Source: Streptomyces sp. ERV7 (GTDB taxonomy: Bacteria > Actinomycetota > Actinomycetes > Streptomycetales > Streptomycetaceae). Taken from it: a stretch of 64,000 bases of DNA. The notes under the pieces are model-generated. The model ran no database searches. It was not told where the DNA came from and saw only the letters and a list, made by a program, of their open reading frames with translations. The DNA lies in NCBI RefSeq assembly GCF_001653515.1, contig NZ_LYOY01000001.1, forward strand, positions 372,001-436,000, written 5' to 3'. Position 1 is the stretch's first letter. Each line of letters opens with the position of its first letter. Shown here in pieces: positions 27,549 to 35,797 of the stretch. Made by a program: the position numbers and the translations under genes.

Positions 27549-28376
27549 TCAGGCCTTGCGGCCGACACCGCCGAACATGGCCACCTCGGCCGGCTCGCCG
27601 TCCGTCGCGTCCTCGGGCCGCCAGCGCGAGCACGACACCACACCGGGCTCCAGGACCTCCAGGCCGTCGAAGAAGCGGGCGGTCTGCTCGGGGGTGCGCT
27701 GGGTGAGCTTGGGGGTGCCGTGCTCGTTCCAGAACGCCACCGCCTGGTCGACGTCCGGCATCTCGGGGTGGGTCACGGTGTGCGAGAGGACCAGGAAGCT
27801 GCCGGGGGCCAGCTTCTCCATCAGCCGGCGGACCAGGCCGTACGCCTTGTCGTCCTCCTCGATGAAGATGACCACGCCGAGCAGCATCAGCGCGACCGGC
27901 CGGCTCAAGTCCAGCGTCTTGGAGGCGTGTTCCAGGATGCTGTCCACATCGCGCAGATCCGCGTCGAGGTAGTCGGTCCGGCCCTCGGGCGTGCTGGTCA
28001 GCAGCGCACGGGCGTGGGCGAGCACCAGCGGGTCGTTGTCGACGTAGACGATCCGGGACTCGGGCGCGATGCGCTGCGCCACCTCGTGGGTGTTGTCGGC
28101 GGTGGGCAGGCCGGTGCCGATGTCGAGGAACTGCCGGATGCCCCGGTCGGCCACCAGGTGGCGCACGGCCCGGCCGAGGAAGAGCCGGTCGGCGCGCGCG
28201 TAGTCGCCGATGCCGGGGTGGAGCTGCCGGATCTGGTCGCCGACCTCGCGGTCGACCTCGTAGTTGTCCTTGCCGCCGAGCCAGTAGTTCCAGATCCGGG
28301 CCGTGTGCGGCTGCGAGGTGTTGATTCTGCTCCGAACGTGCTCGGGAGCATCGAGGTGGGCCGGGTTCTCGGTCAC
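27549..28376 (-). CDS. SAV2177-family SAM-dependent methyltransferase
   Basis: 275 residues. The family signature is clear: ARIWNYWLGGKDNYEVDREV near the N-terminus, then QFLDIGTGLPTADNTHEVAQ and VYVDNDPLVLAHARALL. The family (Methyltransf_19, DUF574) is abundant in actinomycetes and its targets are unknown. GTG 28376 is preceded by AGGAG at nine bases. A perfect hairpin follows the gene. Confidence 0.92.
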   Translation of the reverse strand: MTENPAHLDAPEHVRSRINTSQPHTARIWNYWLGGKDNYEVDREVGDQIRQLHPGIGDYARADRLFLGRAVRHLVADRGIRQFLDIGTGLPTADNTHEVAQRIAPESRIVYVDNDPLVLAHARALLTSTPEGRTDYLDADLRDVDSILEHASKTLDLSRPVALMLLGVVIFIEEDDKAYGLVRRLMEKLAPGSFLVLSHTVTHPEMPDVDQAVAFWNEHGTPKLTQRTPEQTARFFDGLEVLEPGVVSCSRWRPEDATDGEPAEVAMFGGVGRKA

Positions 28377-28486
28377 GGGCGTCGTCTCCTGGGGCCTGGT
28401 GGAACTGTCAATGATCAGCCTAGATGGCCAAGTTGAACCGCGTCCCGGAACCCCGTCGGACGGCGCCCCGGGCAGGCGGGTGTCCG

Positions 28487-28498
28487 GATGACGTCATC
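28487..28498. promoter_or_regulatory. 12-bp perfect palindrome upstream of amino-acid ABC operon
   Basis: GATGACGTCATC is a perfect palindrome about 45 bp upstream of the TACGAT hexamer (28541-28546) of the downstream ABC operon. It could be an operator for that operon. Confidence 0.4.
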
Positions 28499-28515
28499 GG
28501 CGCGCCTGCCGCTTC

Positions 28516-28533
28516 GGGGGCGAAGTCGCCCCC
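28516..28533. promoter_or_regulatory. Inverted repeat just upstream of -10 of the ABC operon
   Basis: GGGGGCGA-AG-TCGCCCCC, 8-bp perfect arms, ends 7 bp before TACGAT (28541-28546). It occupies the -35 region, where no TTGAC-like hexamer is seen, so the promoter may need an activator or be blocked by a repressor. Confidence 0.4.
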
Positions 28534-28598
28534 AGTCTCATACGATCATGGCTGAACGGTTCCGCTCCTCAGCCACCCCCGTATCGATGGAGGTCACC

Positions 28599-29429
28599 GT
28601 GACCAGGACGGCTCACCGTATCCGCAATCTGACCACCGCCGCAGCCACCGCGGCAGGGCTGCTGCTCGTCGCCACCGGCTGCTCCTCGGGCGACGGCGGC
28701 TCCGGAGAGGCCGCGGGCGGGGTGCCGGTGGTCAAGAAGGGCAAGCTGACCACCTGCACCCACCTGCCGTACCCGCCGTTCCAGTCGGAGCAGAACGGCA
28801 AGGTCGTGGGCTTCGACGTCTCCCTGATCGACCTCGTCGCCAAGAACCTCAAGATCGAACAGAAGATCCTCGACACTCCGTTCGAGAACTTCAAGACGGG
28901 CGCCTTCCTCAACTCCGGCGAGTGCGACCTCGCCGCCGCCGGTATGACCATCACCGACGAGCGCAAGAAGAACGTCGACTTCTCCGTCCCCTACTTCGAC
29001 GCCACCCAGGCGCTCCTCGCCACCAAGAAGAGCGGGGTCACCTCGCTGGCCGACCTCAAGGCCAAGGGCAAGAAGCTCGGCGCCCAGGCGGAGACCACCG
29101 GCGAGAGCTACGCCACGGGCAAGGGCTTCAACCCGGTCGCCTTCGAGAGCTCCGACGCGGTGCTCAACGGTCTGCGCACCGGCCAGGTCGACGCCGTGGT
29201 GATCGACTACCCGGTCGTCCAGGGCTGGCTCAAGGACAAGGCCAACGCCGACCAGTTCGCCCTGGTGGAGAACATCTCCACCGGCGAGCAGTACGGCTTC
29301 TCGGTCAAGAAGGGCAACACCAAGCTCCTCGCCGCCCTCGACAAGGCGATCACCGACGCCAAGGCGGACGGCACGTACAAGAAGATCTACGAACAGTGGA
29401 TCGGACCGCTGCCCAAGGCCCAGTCGTGA
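28599..29429 (+). CDS. Polar amino-acid ABC transporter substrate-binding lipoprotein
   Basis: 276 residues. Signal peptide with lipobox VATGC, then a periplasmic-binding-protein type II fold of the SBP_bac_3 family: TCTHLPYPPFQ, GFDVSLIDLVAK, DLAAAGMTITDERKK and VVIDYPVV. This group binds polar amino acids such as glutamine, glutamate or cystine. GTG 28599 has GGAGGT four bases upstream; an ATG 12 bp earlier would include that site. First gene of a three-gene importer operon. Confidence 0.92.
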   Translation: MTRTAHRIRNLTTAAATAAGLLLVATGCSSGDGGSGEAAGGVPVVKKGKLTTCTHLPYPPFQSEQNGKVVGFDVSLIDLVAKNLKIEQKILDTPFENFKTGAFLNSGECDLAAAGMTITDERKKNVDFSVPYFDATQALLATKKSGVTSLADLKAKGKKLGAQAETTGESYATGKGFNPVAFESSDAVLNGLRTGQVDAVVIDYPVVQGWLKDKANADQFALVENISTGEQYGFSVKKGNTKLLAALDKAITDAKADGTYKKIYEQWIGPLPKAQS

Positions 29430-30226
29430 CCTCCCGCCTGACGAGGCGTCAACGAAGGCGCGTCTCGCAGGGCATCCAGTACGCGGTCTTCGTGGCGGTG
29501 CTGATCACCATCGGCGTGCTGGCCGACTGGGACCGTCTGCAGAACCAGTTCGCGCAGACCGACCTCGTCGGGAAGCTCTTCCCGGAGATCATCACCATCG
29601 CCCTGCGCAACACCGTGGTGTACACGCTCTCCGGCTTCGCCTTCGGTCTGGTGCTCGGTCTGGTGGTCGCGCTGATGCGGCTCTCGTCCGTGGCGCCCTA
29701 CCGCTGGGTGGCGGGCATCTACATCGAGCTGTTCCGCGGGCTGCCCGCCCTGCTGATCTTCATCTTCGTGGGCGTGGCGGTGCCGCTGGCCTTCCCCGGC
29801 ACGGAGATCCCCGGCGGTACCTACGGAAAGGTCGCCCTCGGGCTCGGCCTGGTCGCCGCGGCCTATATGGCCGAGACGATCAGGGCGGGCATCCAGGCGG
29901 TGCCCAAGGGCCAGATGGAGGCAGCCCGCTCGCTGGGGTTCTCGCACACCCGGGCCATGGTGTCGGTGATCATCCCGCAGGCGTTCCGGATCGTCATCCC
30001 GCCGCTGACCAACGAACTGGTGCTGCTCTTCAAGGACTCCTCGCTCGTGCTCTTCCTCGGGGTCACCCTGGAGGAGCGGGAGCTGACCAAGTACGGCAGG
30101 GACCTGGCCAGCCAGAGCGCCAACTCCACCCCGATCCTGGTCGCCGGGCTCTGCTATCTGATGGTGACCGTGCCCCTGAGCTTCGTGGTGCGCCGCCTAG
30201 AGGCCCGCGCGGACCGGGCGAGGTGA
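29426..30226 (+). CDS. Polar amino-acid ABC transporter permease
   Basis: 266 residues with about five membrane helices and the His/Glu/Gln permease signature ([37 protein letters not shown], the EAA loop contacting the ATPase). GTG 29426 overlaps the receptor stop by four bases (GTGA). A single permease gene implies a homodimeric channel, unlike the two-permease glutamate system GluABCD. Confidence 0.93.
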   Translation: MTSRLTRRQRRRVSQGIQYAVFVAVLITIGVLADWDRLQNQFAQTDLVGKLFPEIITIALRNTVVYTLSGFAFGLVLGLVVALMRLSSVAPYRWVAGIYIELFRGLPALLIFIFVGVAVPLAFPGTEIPGGTYGKVALGLGLVAAAYMAETIRAGIQAVPKGQMEAARSLGFSHTRAMVSVIIPQAFRIVIPPLTNELVLLFKDSSLVLFLGVTLEERELTKYGRDLASQSANSTPILVAGLCYLMVTVPLSFVVRRLEARADRAR

Positions 30227-30233
30227 GGAAGCG

Positions 30234-31025
30234 ATGCCACAGAACGAGATCGAGATCCACGGGCTGCGCAAGTCGTTCGGGGACAACGAGGTGCTGCGCG
30301 GCATCGACCTGGAGGTCGCCCGGGGCGAGGTGGTGTGCGTCATCGGCCCCTCGGGGTCGGGCAAGTCCACGCTGCTGCGCTGTGTGAACCTGCTGGAGGA
30401 GCCGAGCGCGGGCCAGGTGTTCGTCGGCGGCACCGAGGTCACCGACCTGGACGTCGACATCGACGCGGTGCGCCGCCGCATCGGCATGGTCTTCCAGCAG
30501 TTCAACCTGTTCCCGCACATCACGGTGACCGAGAACCTGGTCCTGCCGCAGCGCCGGGTGCTGCGCCGGGACAGGGCGAAGGCGGCCGCCGTGGCCCGCG
30601 AGAACCTGGACCGGGTCGGGCTCGCCGAGAAGGCCGACGCGTATCCGGCGCAGCTCTCCGGCGGCCAGCAGCAGCGCGTCGCCATCGCCCGGGCGCTCGC
30701 CATGGGCCCCGAGGTGATGCTCTTCGACGAGCCGACCTCGGCGCTCGACCCGGAGCTGGTGGGGGACGTCCTCGCGGTGATGCGGGTGCTCGCGGGCGAG
30801 GGCATGACGATGATGGTGGTCACCCATGAGATGAGCTTCGCCCGGGAGGTCGCGGACCGGGTGGTGTTCATGGACGGCGGCGTCATCGTCGAGCAGGGCC
30901 CGGCCGCGCAGGTCGTGGGCGCCCCGCGGGAGGAGCGGACCAGGAACTTCCTCAACCGCATCCTCGACCCGGCGGCGGAGGCCCGGCCGACCTCGCACCT
31001 GCCGCCCGGGGACGAGCCCGGCTGA
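30234..31025 (+). CDS. Polar amino-acid ABC transporter ATPase
   Basis: 263 residues, one ABC domain of the GlnQ/HisP type. Walker [11 protein letters not shown]-loop [10 protein letters not shown], signature LSGGQQQR, Walker [14 protein letters not shown]-loop VTHEM. Starts 7 bp after the permease. A strong terminator follows. Confidence 0.95.
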   Translation: MPQNEIEIHGLRKSFGDNEVLRGIDLEVARGEVVCVIGPSGSGKSTLLRCVNLLEEPSAGQVFVGGTEVTDLDVDIDAVRRRIGMVFQQFNLFPHITVTENLVLPQRRVLRRDRAKAAAVARENLDRVGLAEKADAYPAQLSGGQQQRVAIARALAMGPEVMLFDEPTSALDPELVGDVLAVMRVLAGEGMTMMVVTHEMSFAREVADRVVFMDGGVIVEQGPAAQVVGAPREERTRNFLNRILDPAAEARPTSHLPPGDEPG

Positions 31026-31034
31026 GGTGCGGTG

Positions 31035-31061
31035 CCCGCCCCCGGAGTTCCCGGGGGCGGG
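31035..31061. terminator. Bidirectional terminator between convergent genes
   Basis: CCCGCCCCCGG and CCGGGGGCGGG form 11-bp perfect arms with loop AGTTC, between the ABC operon (plus) and the haloperoxidase-like gene (minus). Confidence 0.75.
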
Positions 31062-31079
31062 TCCCGCGTGATCAGGGCG

Positions 31080-32465
31080 TCAGGATCCCGCGGCCTTCAT
31101 CTTGTGGGTGAAGACCCAGGTGGCGATGGAGTCACCGAGCGTCAGCCCGTCACTCGCGTCCCACGGGTAGTGGACGCCCAGCCAGACCCTGCTGTCCGCG
31201 TCCTCACGCGCGGCCTGGCTGAAGCTGGTGAACGTACGGTTCTTGACCGGGGCCTTGGGGTCGTCGGTCGAGGCGGTGAAGGTGATGTTGTCGCTCTTGA
31301 AGTACTGCCGCATGATCCCCGCCCATGCGGCGCCGAACGCGGAGTGGCCCGAGGCCCACGCGGGGAAGCACGGCGTGGTGCCCGACAGCGGCTTCCAGGC
31401 GGTGTCCTTCAGTCCCTCGCGGACCGCCGAGACGGGCCGCCAGAGGTCGATCGGCGTCTGGTACTTCACATCCCACTCGGCGATGGCCGCGTCCGCCATG
31501 GCCACCGAGACCAGCGCGAAGAGCCGGGCGTTCTGATACGGCGTCAGACCCCGGTCCCGCGCCACCCGCGCGGTGATGTCGAGCAGCTGCCCCGGCGGCT
31601 TGTAGGTGCCGTTGGCGTCGTTGGCCCAGAACCAGGCCGCCGCGGTCTGGTCCGTCGTACGGGTGGTGGAGTTCGCGGCCCCGAGGTCGCGCACCTTCGC
31701 GACCTGCTCGGCGTAGGCCGGACTGGCGAGCAGGCTCTCGTACGAGGCGAACCGGCCCGGTGTCGCGGGCCGGAACTGGGAACCGGAGGTCAGCGCCCAC
31801 GGCTTGACCTTGCCCCACTCCGGGCCGGCCGCCTGGCCGCCCTGGCTGCAGCCGGGGTCCGGCAGGTCCGGGTAGCTGGTGGGCTGCCAGGCGCCGGGCT
31901 TTCCGTCCGGGGTGTACACGGTCCGGTCGTCGGAGCCGTCCGCGCTGCGGAAGTTCCACATGTTGGTGACCATCGTGTTGACCACGGTCACATCGAGGAT
32001 GTCGAACTCGGTGGGCCTGGTGCCGAACCGCTCGACGAACTTGTTGTCGAGGTACGTGGTCTGGTCGGGGAAGAGCTTGAGCAGGATGTTGTAGGCGGTT
32101 CGCCCGATCACCCGCTCCTCCTCGCCCGGGCCCTCCGCCCAGCCGGCGTAGCTGACCGCCTGGAGGTAGGGGTCGGAGGTCATGGTGTGCCAGCGCAGCT
32201 GGTAGGAGCTCTCGGCGTCGTAGATCGCCGCGTTCATCTCGGCGGCGGCCCGGGAGAGCGGGCCCGGGGGGCCACCGGCCGTCCTGATGGCGCCGTTCAG
32301 CACGTTGTTCCAGTACTGCACGGGGTCGCCGGAGTAGTTGGGGGCGGCCGCGGAGGCCGACTGGGGGGTGAGCGCGAGGGCGCCGGCGGCCGTGGCGAGC
32401 ACGGTCGCGAGGGTCACGGCCTTGGCGCGTATACCGCCACGTCTCCCCCGTCTGGTGTGGAACAT
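31080..32465 (-). CDS. Secreted vanadium-dependent haloperoxidase-like (PAP2 fold) protein
   Basis: 461 residues. A Sec signal peptide (basic start, AVTLATVLATAAGALAL, cut near ASA-A) precedes an all-helical PAP2/haloperoxidase region. Metal-oxyanion-site motifs: WRPVSAVREG, PCFPAWASGHSAFGAAW with the acid/base His in SGH, and SRVWLGVHYPWDASDG with the Arg and His ligands. All key residues appear intact, so peroxidase or phosphatase activity outside the cell is plausible. A second, altered family member lies at 61982-63502. Confidence 0.88.
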   Translation of the reverse strand: MFHTRRGRRGGIRAKAVTLATVLATAAGALALTPQSASAAAPNYSGDPVQYWNNVLNGAIRTAGGPPGPLSRAAAEMNAAIYDAESSYQLRWHTMTSDPYLQAVSYAGWAEGPGEEERVIGRTAYNILLKLFPDQTTYLDNKFVERFGTRPTEFDILDVTVVNTMVTNMWNFRSADGSDDRTVYTPDGKPGAWQPTSYPDLPDPGCSQGGQAAGPEWGKVKPWALTSGSQFRPATPGRFASYESLLASPAYAEQVAKVRDLGAANSTTRTTDQTAAAWFWANDANGTYKPPGQLLDITARVARDRGLTPYQNARLFALVSVAMADAAIAEWDVKYQTPIDLWRPVSAVREGLKDTAWKPLSGTTPCFPAWASGHSAFGAAWAGIMRQYFKSDNITFTASTDDPKAPVKNRTFTSFSQAAREDADSRVWLGVHYPWDASDGLTLGDSIATWVFTHKMKAAGS

Positions 32466-32532
32466 AGTCGTCCAGGTCCTCTCTGCCGGTCCGTAGTGCG
32501 ATGAGTCGGGCGTGCGATTCGTCGGTGCGGTG

Positions 32533-32590
32533 GTGCAGAGGTGCTGTGGTGCGGAGGTGCGGTCGTGCAGAGGTGCGGTGGTGCTGTGCG
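32533..32590 (+). repeat. Degenerate 16-bp tandem repeat, about 3.6 copies
   Basis: Units based on GTGCAGAGGTGCGGTG start at 32533, 32549, 32565 and 32581 (partial), with one to three changes each. Confidence 0.8.
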
Positions 32591-32693
32591 TTCCGCGCCG
32601 CAATCTAGGGACCGGGCGCCCGCAAACGCATCCAGCAGGCGTATGACCTGGGTCGTCATCCCTGCGGCGCAGATCCAGCAGACGGTAAACCCT

Positions 32694-32707
32694 GGCGGTA
32701 TACCGCC
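32694..32707. promoter_or_regulatory. 14-bp palindrome upstream of FHA-ABC operon
   Basis: GGCGGTATACCGCC is a perfect palindrome 79 bp before the ATG of the FHA-ABC gene and is flanked by GGTAA-containing segments on both sides. It is a candidate operator. Confidence 0.45.
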
Positions 32708-32785
32708 GGTAAGGACTCACTGGGGCCCCGCTCGTCGCCACTCATCACCGGGCACACAAACGGACCAATAGGTAGAATTCCACCC

Positions 32786-35137
32786 ATGGGAGAGCGGTCT
32801 GCCGCGCCGACAGCGCCCGAACTCGTCCTGGAGACCGACACCGGCTCCACGGTGATGAGTCCGAGCCGGGACTACCACGTCGGGCGCGATCCCCTCAGCG
32901 AGATCGTCATCGACGACGCCCGCGTCTCGTGGCACCACGCGGTGCTGCGCGTGGCGGGCGGCCACTGGACGGTCGAGGACGAGGGCAGCACCAACGGGAC
33001 GTACGCCGACGGCCGCCGTGTCCACGAGTGGGGCGTGGGCCCCGGCAGCGTCATCCGGTTCGGCAGCCCCGCCGACGGCCCGCGCGCCGTCCTCGTGGGC
33101 CGCGCCCCGCCGCCGGTGCGCGCACCCGAGCGGCTGTCCGCCGTGTCCATGCCGTCCGCGACCGGCGCCTTCCGGCAGCCCACCTCGGTGCGGCCGCTGC
33201 CCGCCAGGACCGTACGGCTCGGCCGCGCCCCCGACAACGACCTGGTCGTCGACGACCTCGTCGTCTCGCGCCGGCACGCCGAACTGCGCGCCCACCCCGA
33301 CGGCGGCTACGAGATCGTCGACCTCGGCAGCCACAACGGCACCTTCCTCAACGGCCAGCCCGTCGCCCGCGCCCGGGTCTCCCCCGGCGACATCGTCGGC
33401 GTCGGCCACTCGGCGTTCTGCCTGGTCGGGGACGAGCTCCAGGAGTACGTCGACACCGGCGAGGTCTCGCTCGACGTCCAGGACCTCACCGTCGCCGTCG
33501 ACCGGGGCCGCAAGACCCTGCTCGACCGGGTGTCGTTCCCGGTCGGCGAGAAGTGCCTGCTCGCCGTGGTGGGCCCCAGCGGCGCCGGCAAGTCCACCCT
33601 GCTCAACGCCCTGACCGGGCTGCGCCCGGCCGACCGCGGCACGGTCCTCTACGACGGCCGCGACCTCTACCGGGACTACGCGGAGCTGCGCCAGCGCATC
33701 GGGCTCGTCCCCCAGGACGACATCCTGCACGCCCAGCTCACCGTGCGCCGGGCGCTCGGCTACGCCGCCGAGCTGCGCTTCCCGCAGGACACCGCCAAGG
33801 CGGAGCGCCGCGCCCGGGTCGACGAGGTGATCGGCGAGCTCGGGCTCGACCAGCGCGCGGGCCAGCCCATCCACAGCCTCTCCGGCGGCCAGCGCAAACG
33901 CGTGAGCGTCGCCCTGGAACTGCTCACCAAGCCGTCGCTGCTCTTCCTCGACGAGCCCACCTCAGGGCTCGACCCGGGCATGGACCGCTCGGTGATGCAC
34001 ATGCTGCGCGGCCTCGCGGACGACGGCCGCACCGTCATCGTGGTCACCCACAGCGTCCTCAGCCTCGACGTCTGCGACCGGCTCCTCGTCCTGGCCCCCG
34101 GCGGGCACATCGCGTACTACGGACCGCCCCGCGACACCCTGGGCTTCTTCGGCTTCGGCGAGTGGCCGGAGGCCTTCGAGGCCTTCGAGCGGGACCGCGA
34201 GCGGGACTGGGCGGGCGAGTACGCCCGCTCGTCCTTCCACCAGCAGTACGTCGTCAGCTCCAGCGCCCAGCCGCACCTCGCCGAGGCGGCGGCCGCCCGG
34301 GTCGTCGGAAAGCCGCCGAAGGCGCAGAGCTGGGGTGCCCAGCTGGGCACCCTGGTGCGCCGGTACGCGGCCGCGCTCGGCGCCGACCGGACCTTCCTCG
34401 CCATCATGATCGCGCTGCCCTTCGTGATGGGCGCCATGGCGCGTGCCCTCGCGGGCGGCAAGCTGACCCAGGAGACGGCGATGAACGCGCTGCTCATCCT
34501 GTGTGTCGGCGGTGTGCTCACGGGCGCGGCGAACGCGGTACGGGAGCTGGTCAAGGAGCGGGTCATCTACCAGCGCGAACGCGCCGTCGGCCTGTCCAGA
34601 TCGGCGTATCTGATGTCCAAGGTGGTGGTCCTCGGGACGATCACGGTCCTCCAGGCGGTGGTCCTGACACTGGTGGCCCTCCTCGGCGTCGATCTCAACG
34701 CCCCGGGCGGCGAGGGCGTGGTCATGCCGCCACTGGTGGAGATCACGGTGGCGGTGGCCCTGCTCGCGTTCACGGCGATGATGCTCGGCCTGCTCGTCTC
34801 GGCGCTGGTGCGCAAGGAGGAGGTGACGATGCCACTCCTCGTGCTGCTCGCCATCGTCCAAGTGGTGTTCTGCGGAGCGCTGTTGAAACTGCACGGCGTC
34901 CCCGGCATCGAGCAGCTGTCCTGGCTGGTCCCCTCCCGGTGGGCGCTCGGCGGGATGGCGGGCACGATCGGGCTCTCCAGGATCGTGCCGGGCGAGCTGA
35001 CGGGCGACCCCCTGTTCAAGCACGAGACGGGTGTGTGGCTGATCGACATGGGCATGCTGGTGGCCCTGTCCGTGCTCTTCGGCTTCGCGGTCGCCCGGCT
35101 GCTGCGGCGGCACGAGCCCGCCGTGATGCGGAAGTAG
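32786..35137 (+). CDS. FHA-FHA-ABC transporter (Rv1747-like exporter)
   Basis: 783 residues. Two forkhead-associated domains: one about 25-85 (GRDPLSEIVIDD, S48 and H51 of the SxxH motif, STNGTY) and one about 145-200 (GRAPDNDLVVDD, SRRHAEL, SHNGTFLNG). Then an ABC ATPase about 228-455 (GPSGAGKST near 263, LSGGQRKR, LLFLDEPTSGLD) and an ABC-2 membrane region from about 530 with six helices. FHA domains bind phosphothreonine, so a Ser/Thr kinase should control the exporter; one is encoded two genes downstream. In M. tuberculosis the similar Rv1747 is phosphorylated by the adjacent PknF. Substrate unknown. Confidence 0.93.
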   Translation: MGERSAAPTAPELVLETDTGSTVMSPSRDYHVGRDPLSEIVIDDARVSWHHAVLRVAGGHWTVEDEGSTNGTYADGRRVHEWGVGPGSVIRFGSPADGPRAVLVGRAPPPVRAPERLSAVSMPSATGAFRQPTSVRPLPARTVRLGRAPDNDLVVDDLVVSRRHAELRAHPDGGYEIVDLGSHNGTFLNGQPVARARVSPGDIVGVGHSAFCLVGDELQEYVDTGEVSLDVQDLTVAVDRGRKTLLDRVSFPVGEKCLLAVVGPSGAGKSTLLNALTGLRPADRGTVLYDGRDLYRDYAELRQRIGLVPQDDILHAQLTVRRALGYAAELRFPQDTAKAERRARVDEVIGELGLDQRAGQPIHSLSGGQRKRVSVALELLTKPSLLFLDEPTSGLDPGMDRSVMHMLRGLADDGRTVIVVTHSVLSLDVCDRLLVLAPGGHIAYYGPPRDTLGFFGFGEWPEAFEAFERDRERDWAGEYARSSFHQQYVVSSSAQPHLAEAAAARVVGKPPKAQSWGAQLGTLVRRYAAALGADRTFLAIMIALPFVMGAMARALAGGKLTQETAMNALLILCVGGVLTGAANAVRELVKERVIYQRERAVGLSRSAYLMSKVVVLGTITVLQAVVLTLVALLGVDLNAPGGEGVVMPPLVEITVAVALLAFTAMMLGLLVSALVRKEEVTMPLLVLLAIVQVVFCGALLKLHGVPGIEQLSWLVPSRWALGGMAGTIGLSRIVPGELTGDPLFKHETGVWLIDMGMLVALSVLFGFAVARLLRRHEPAVMRK

Positions 35138-35146
35138 GCGGCCGCG

Positions 35147-35797
35147 ATGAGCACTCCCGTGGACTTCCGTCCCACCCATGTCGTCCCGCCCGGCGGACTC
35201 GCCGCCTGGGAGAGCCCGGACACCGGACGCCCCACGGTGCCGCTGGACGCGCTGCTGCCGGTGCAGCTGATCGACCGGCGGGGCGACTGGGCCCGGATCC
35301 TGTGCGCCAACGCCTGGTCGGCGTGGGTCGACGGCCGCCTCCTGGTCACCGTTCCGCAGGGGCCGCCGGTGCCGGGCGCGCCCCTGGCCCGTACCGCCGA
35401 TCCGCGCCCGCTCCTCACCCGCGTCCAGGACATGCTGAGCCGCTACCGCAGCGCGGCGGAGGACCTGGCGGCGGGCCGCCTCGACGGCGAGACCTTCCGG
35501 CAGCGCACCCAGGGGCTGCGGGCCGGCATGGTCGTCGACGGCGAGGCGGTGTGGCTGTACGACGCCGAGCACGAGCGGTGGGTGTACTGCGACGGGACGC
35601 GGCTGAGCACCTTCGCGGCCTCCGGACAGCCCTCCGGGACCCGGGCGAGTGCGGCGCCTTCCGCCGACGACGGGCCTCCCCCGGCCGAGAGTCCCGGCGC
35701 GGGGCCGTCCGACGCGACCCGGGTGGTCGCCCCGAGCAGCGACGGGCAGTATCCCGAGGGCATCGACGGCGCCCGCGCCTGGCCCGGTGACACCTGA
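35147..35797 (+). CDS. SH3-like domain protein of the FHA-ABC/kinase operon
   Basis: 216 residues, no signal peptide or membrane helix. The N-terminal third (PGGLAAWESPD, VQLIDRRGDWARILCANAWSAWVDG) has the spacing of a bacterial SH3-like barrel. A middle helical part (QDMLSRYRSAAEDLAAGRL) and a WLYD/WVYC segment follow, then a disordered Pro/Ala/Ser-rich tail. It begins 9 bp after the FHA-ABC stop and its stop shares one base with the kinase ATG, so all three are co-translated. It may be an adaptor or kinase substrate; the function is unknown. Confidence 0.8.
   Translation: MSTPVDFRPTHVVPPGGLAAWESPDTGRPTVPLDALLPVQLIDRRGDWARILCANAWSAWVDGRLLVTVPQGPPVPGAPLARTADPRPLLTRVQDMLSRYRSAAEDLAAGRLDGETFRQRTQGLRAGMVVDGEAVWLYDAEHERWVYCDGTRLSTFAASGQPSGTRASAAPSADDGPPPAESPGAGPSDATRVVAPSSDGQYPEGIDGARAWPGDT

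Larger units (their letters stand above)
32466..32785. other. Repeat-rich intergenic region between divergent genes
   Basis: 320 bp without a convincing gene. It holds a 16-bp degenerate tandem repeat (32533-32590), two copies of ATCCAGCAG 43 bp apart (32630 and 32673) each followed by an ACC-x-TGG-like segment, and a perfect 14-bp palindrome (32694-32707). These lie upstream of the FHA-ABC/kinase operon and may control it. Confidence 0.6.

Noticed and set aside
32414..32659. A minus-strand frame rich in His-Thr-Ser-Ala-Pro repeats.
   Set aside because: The peptide repeats come from the 16-bp DNA tandem repeat; no ribosome site or conserved motif.
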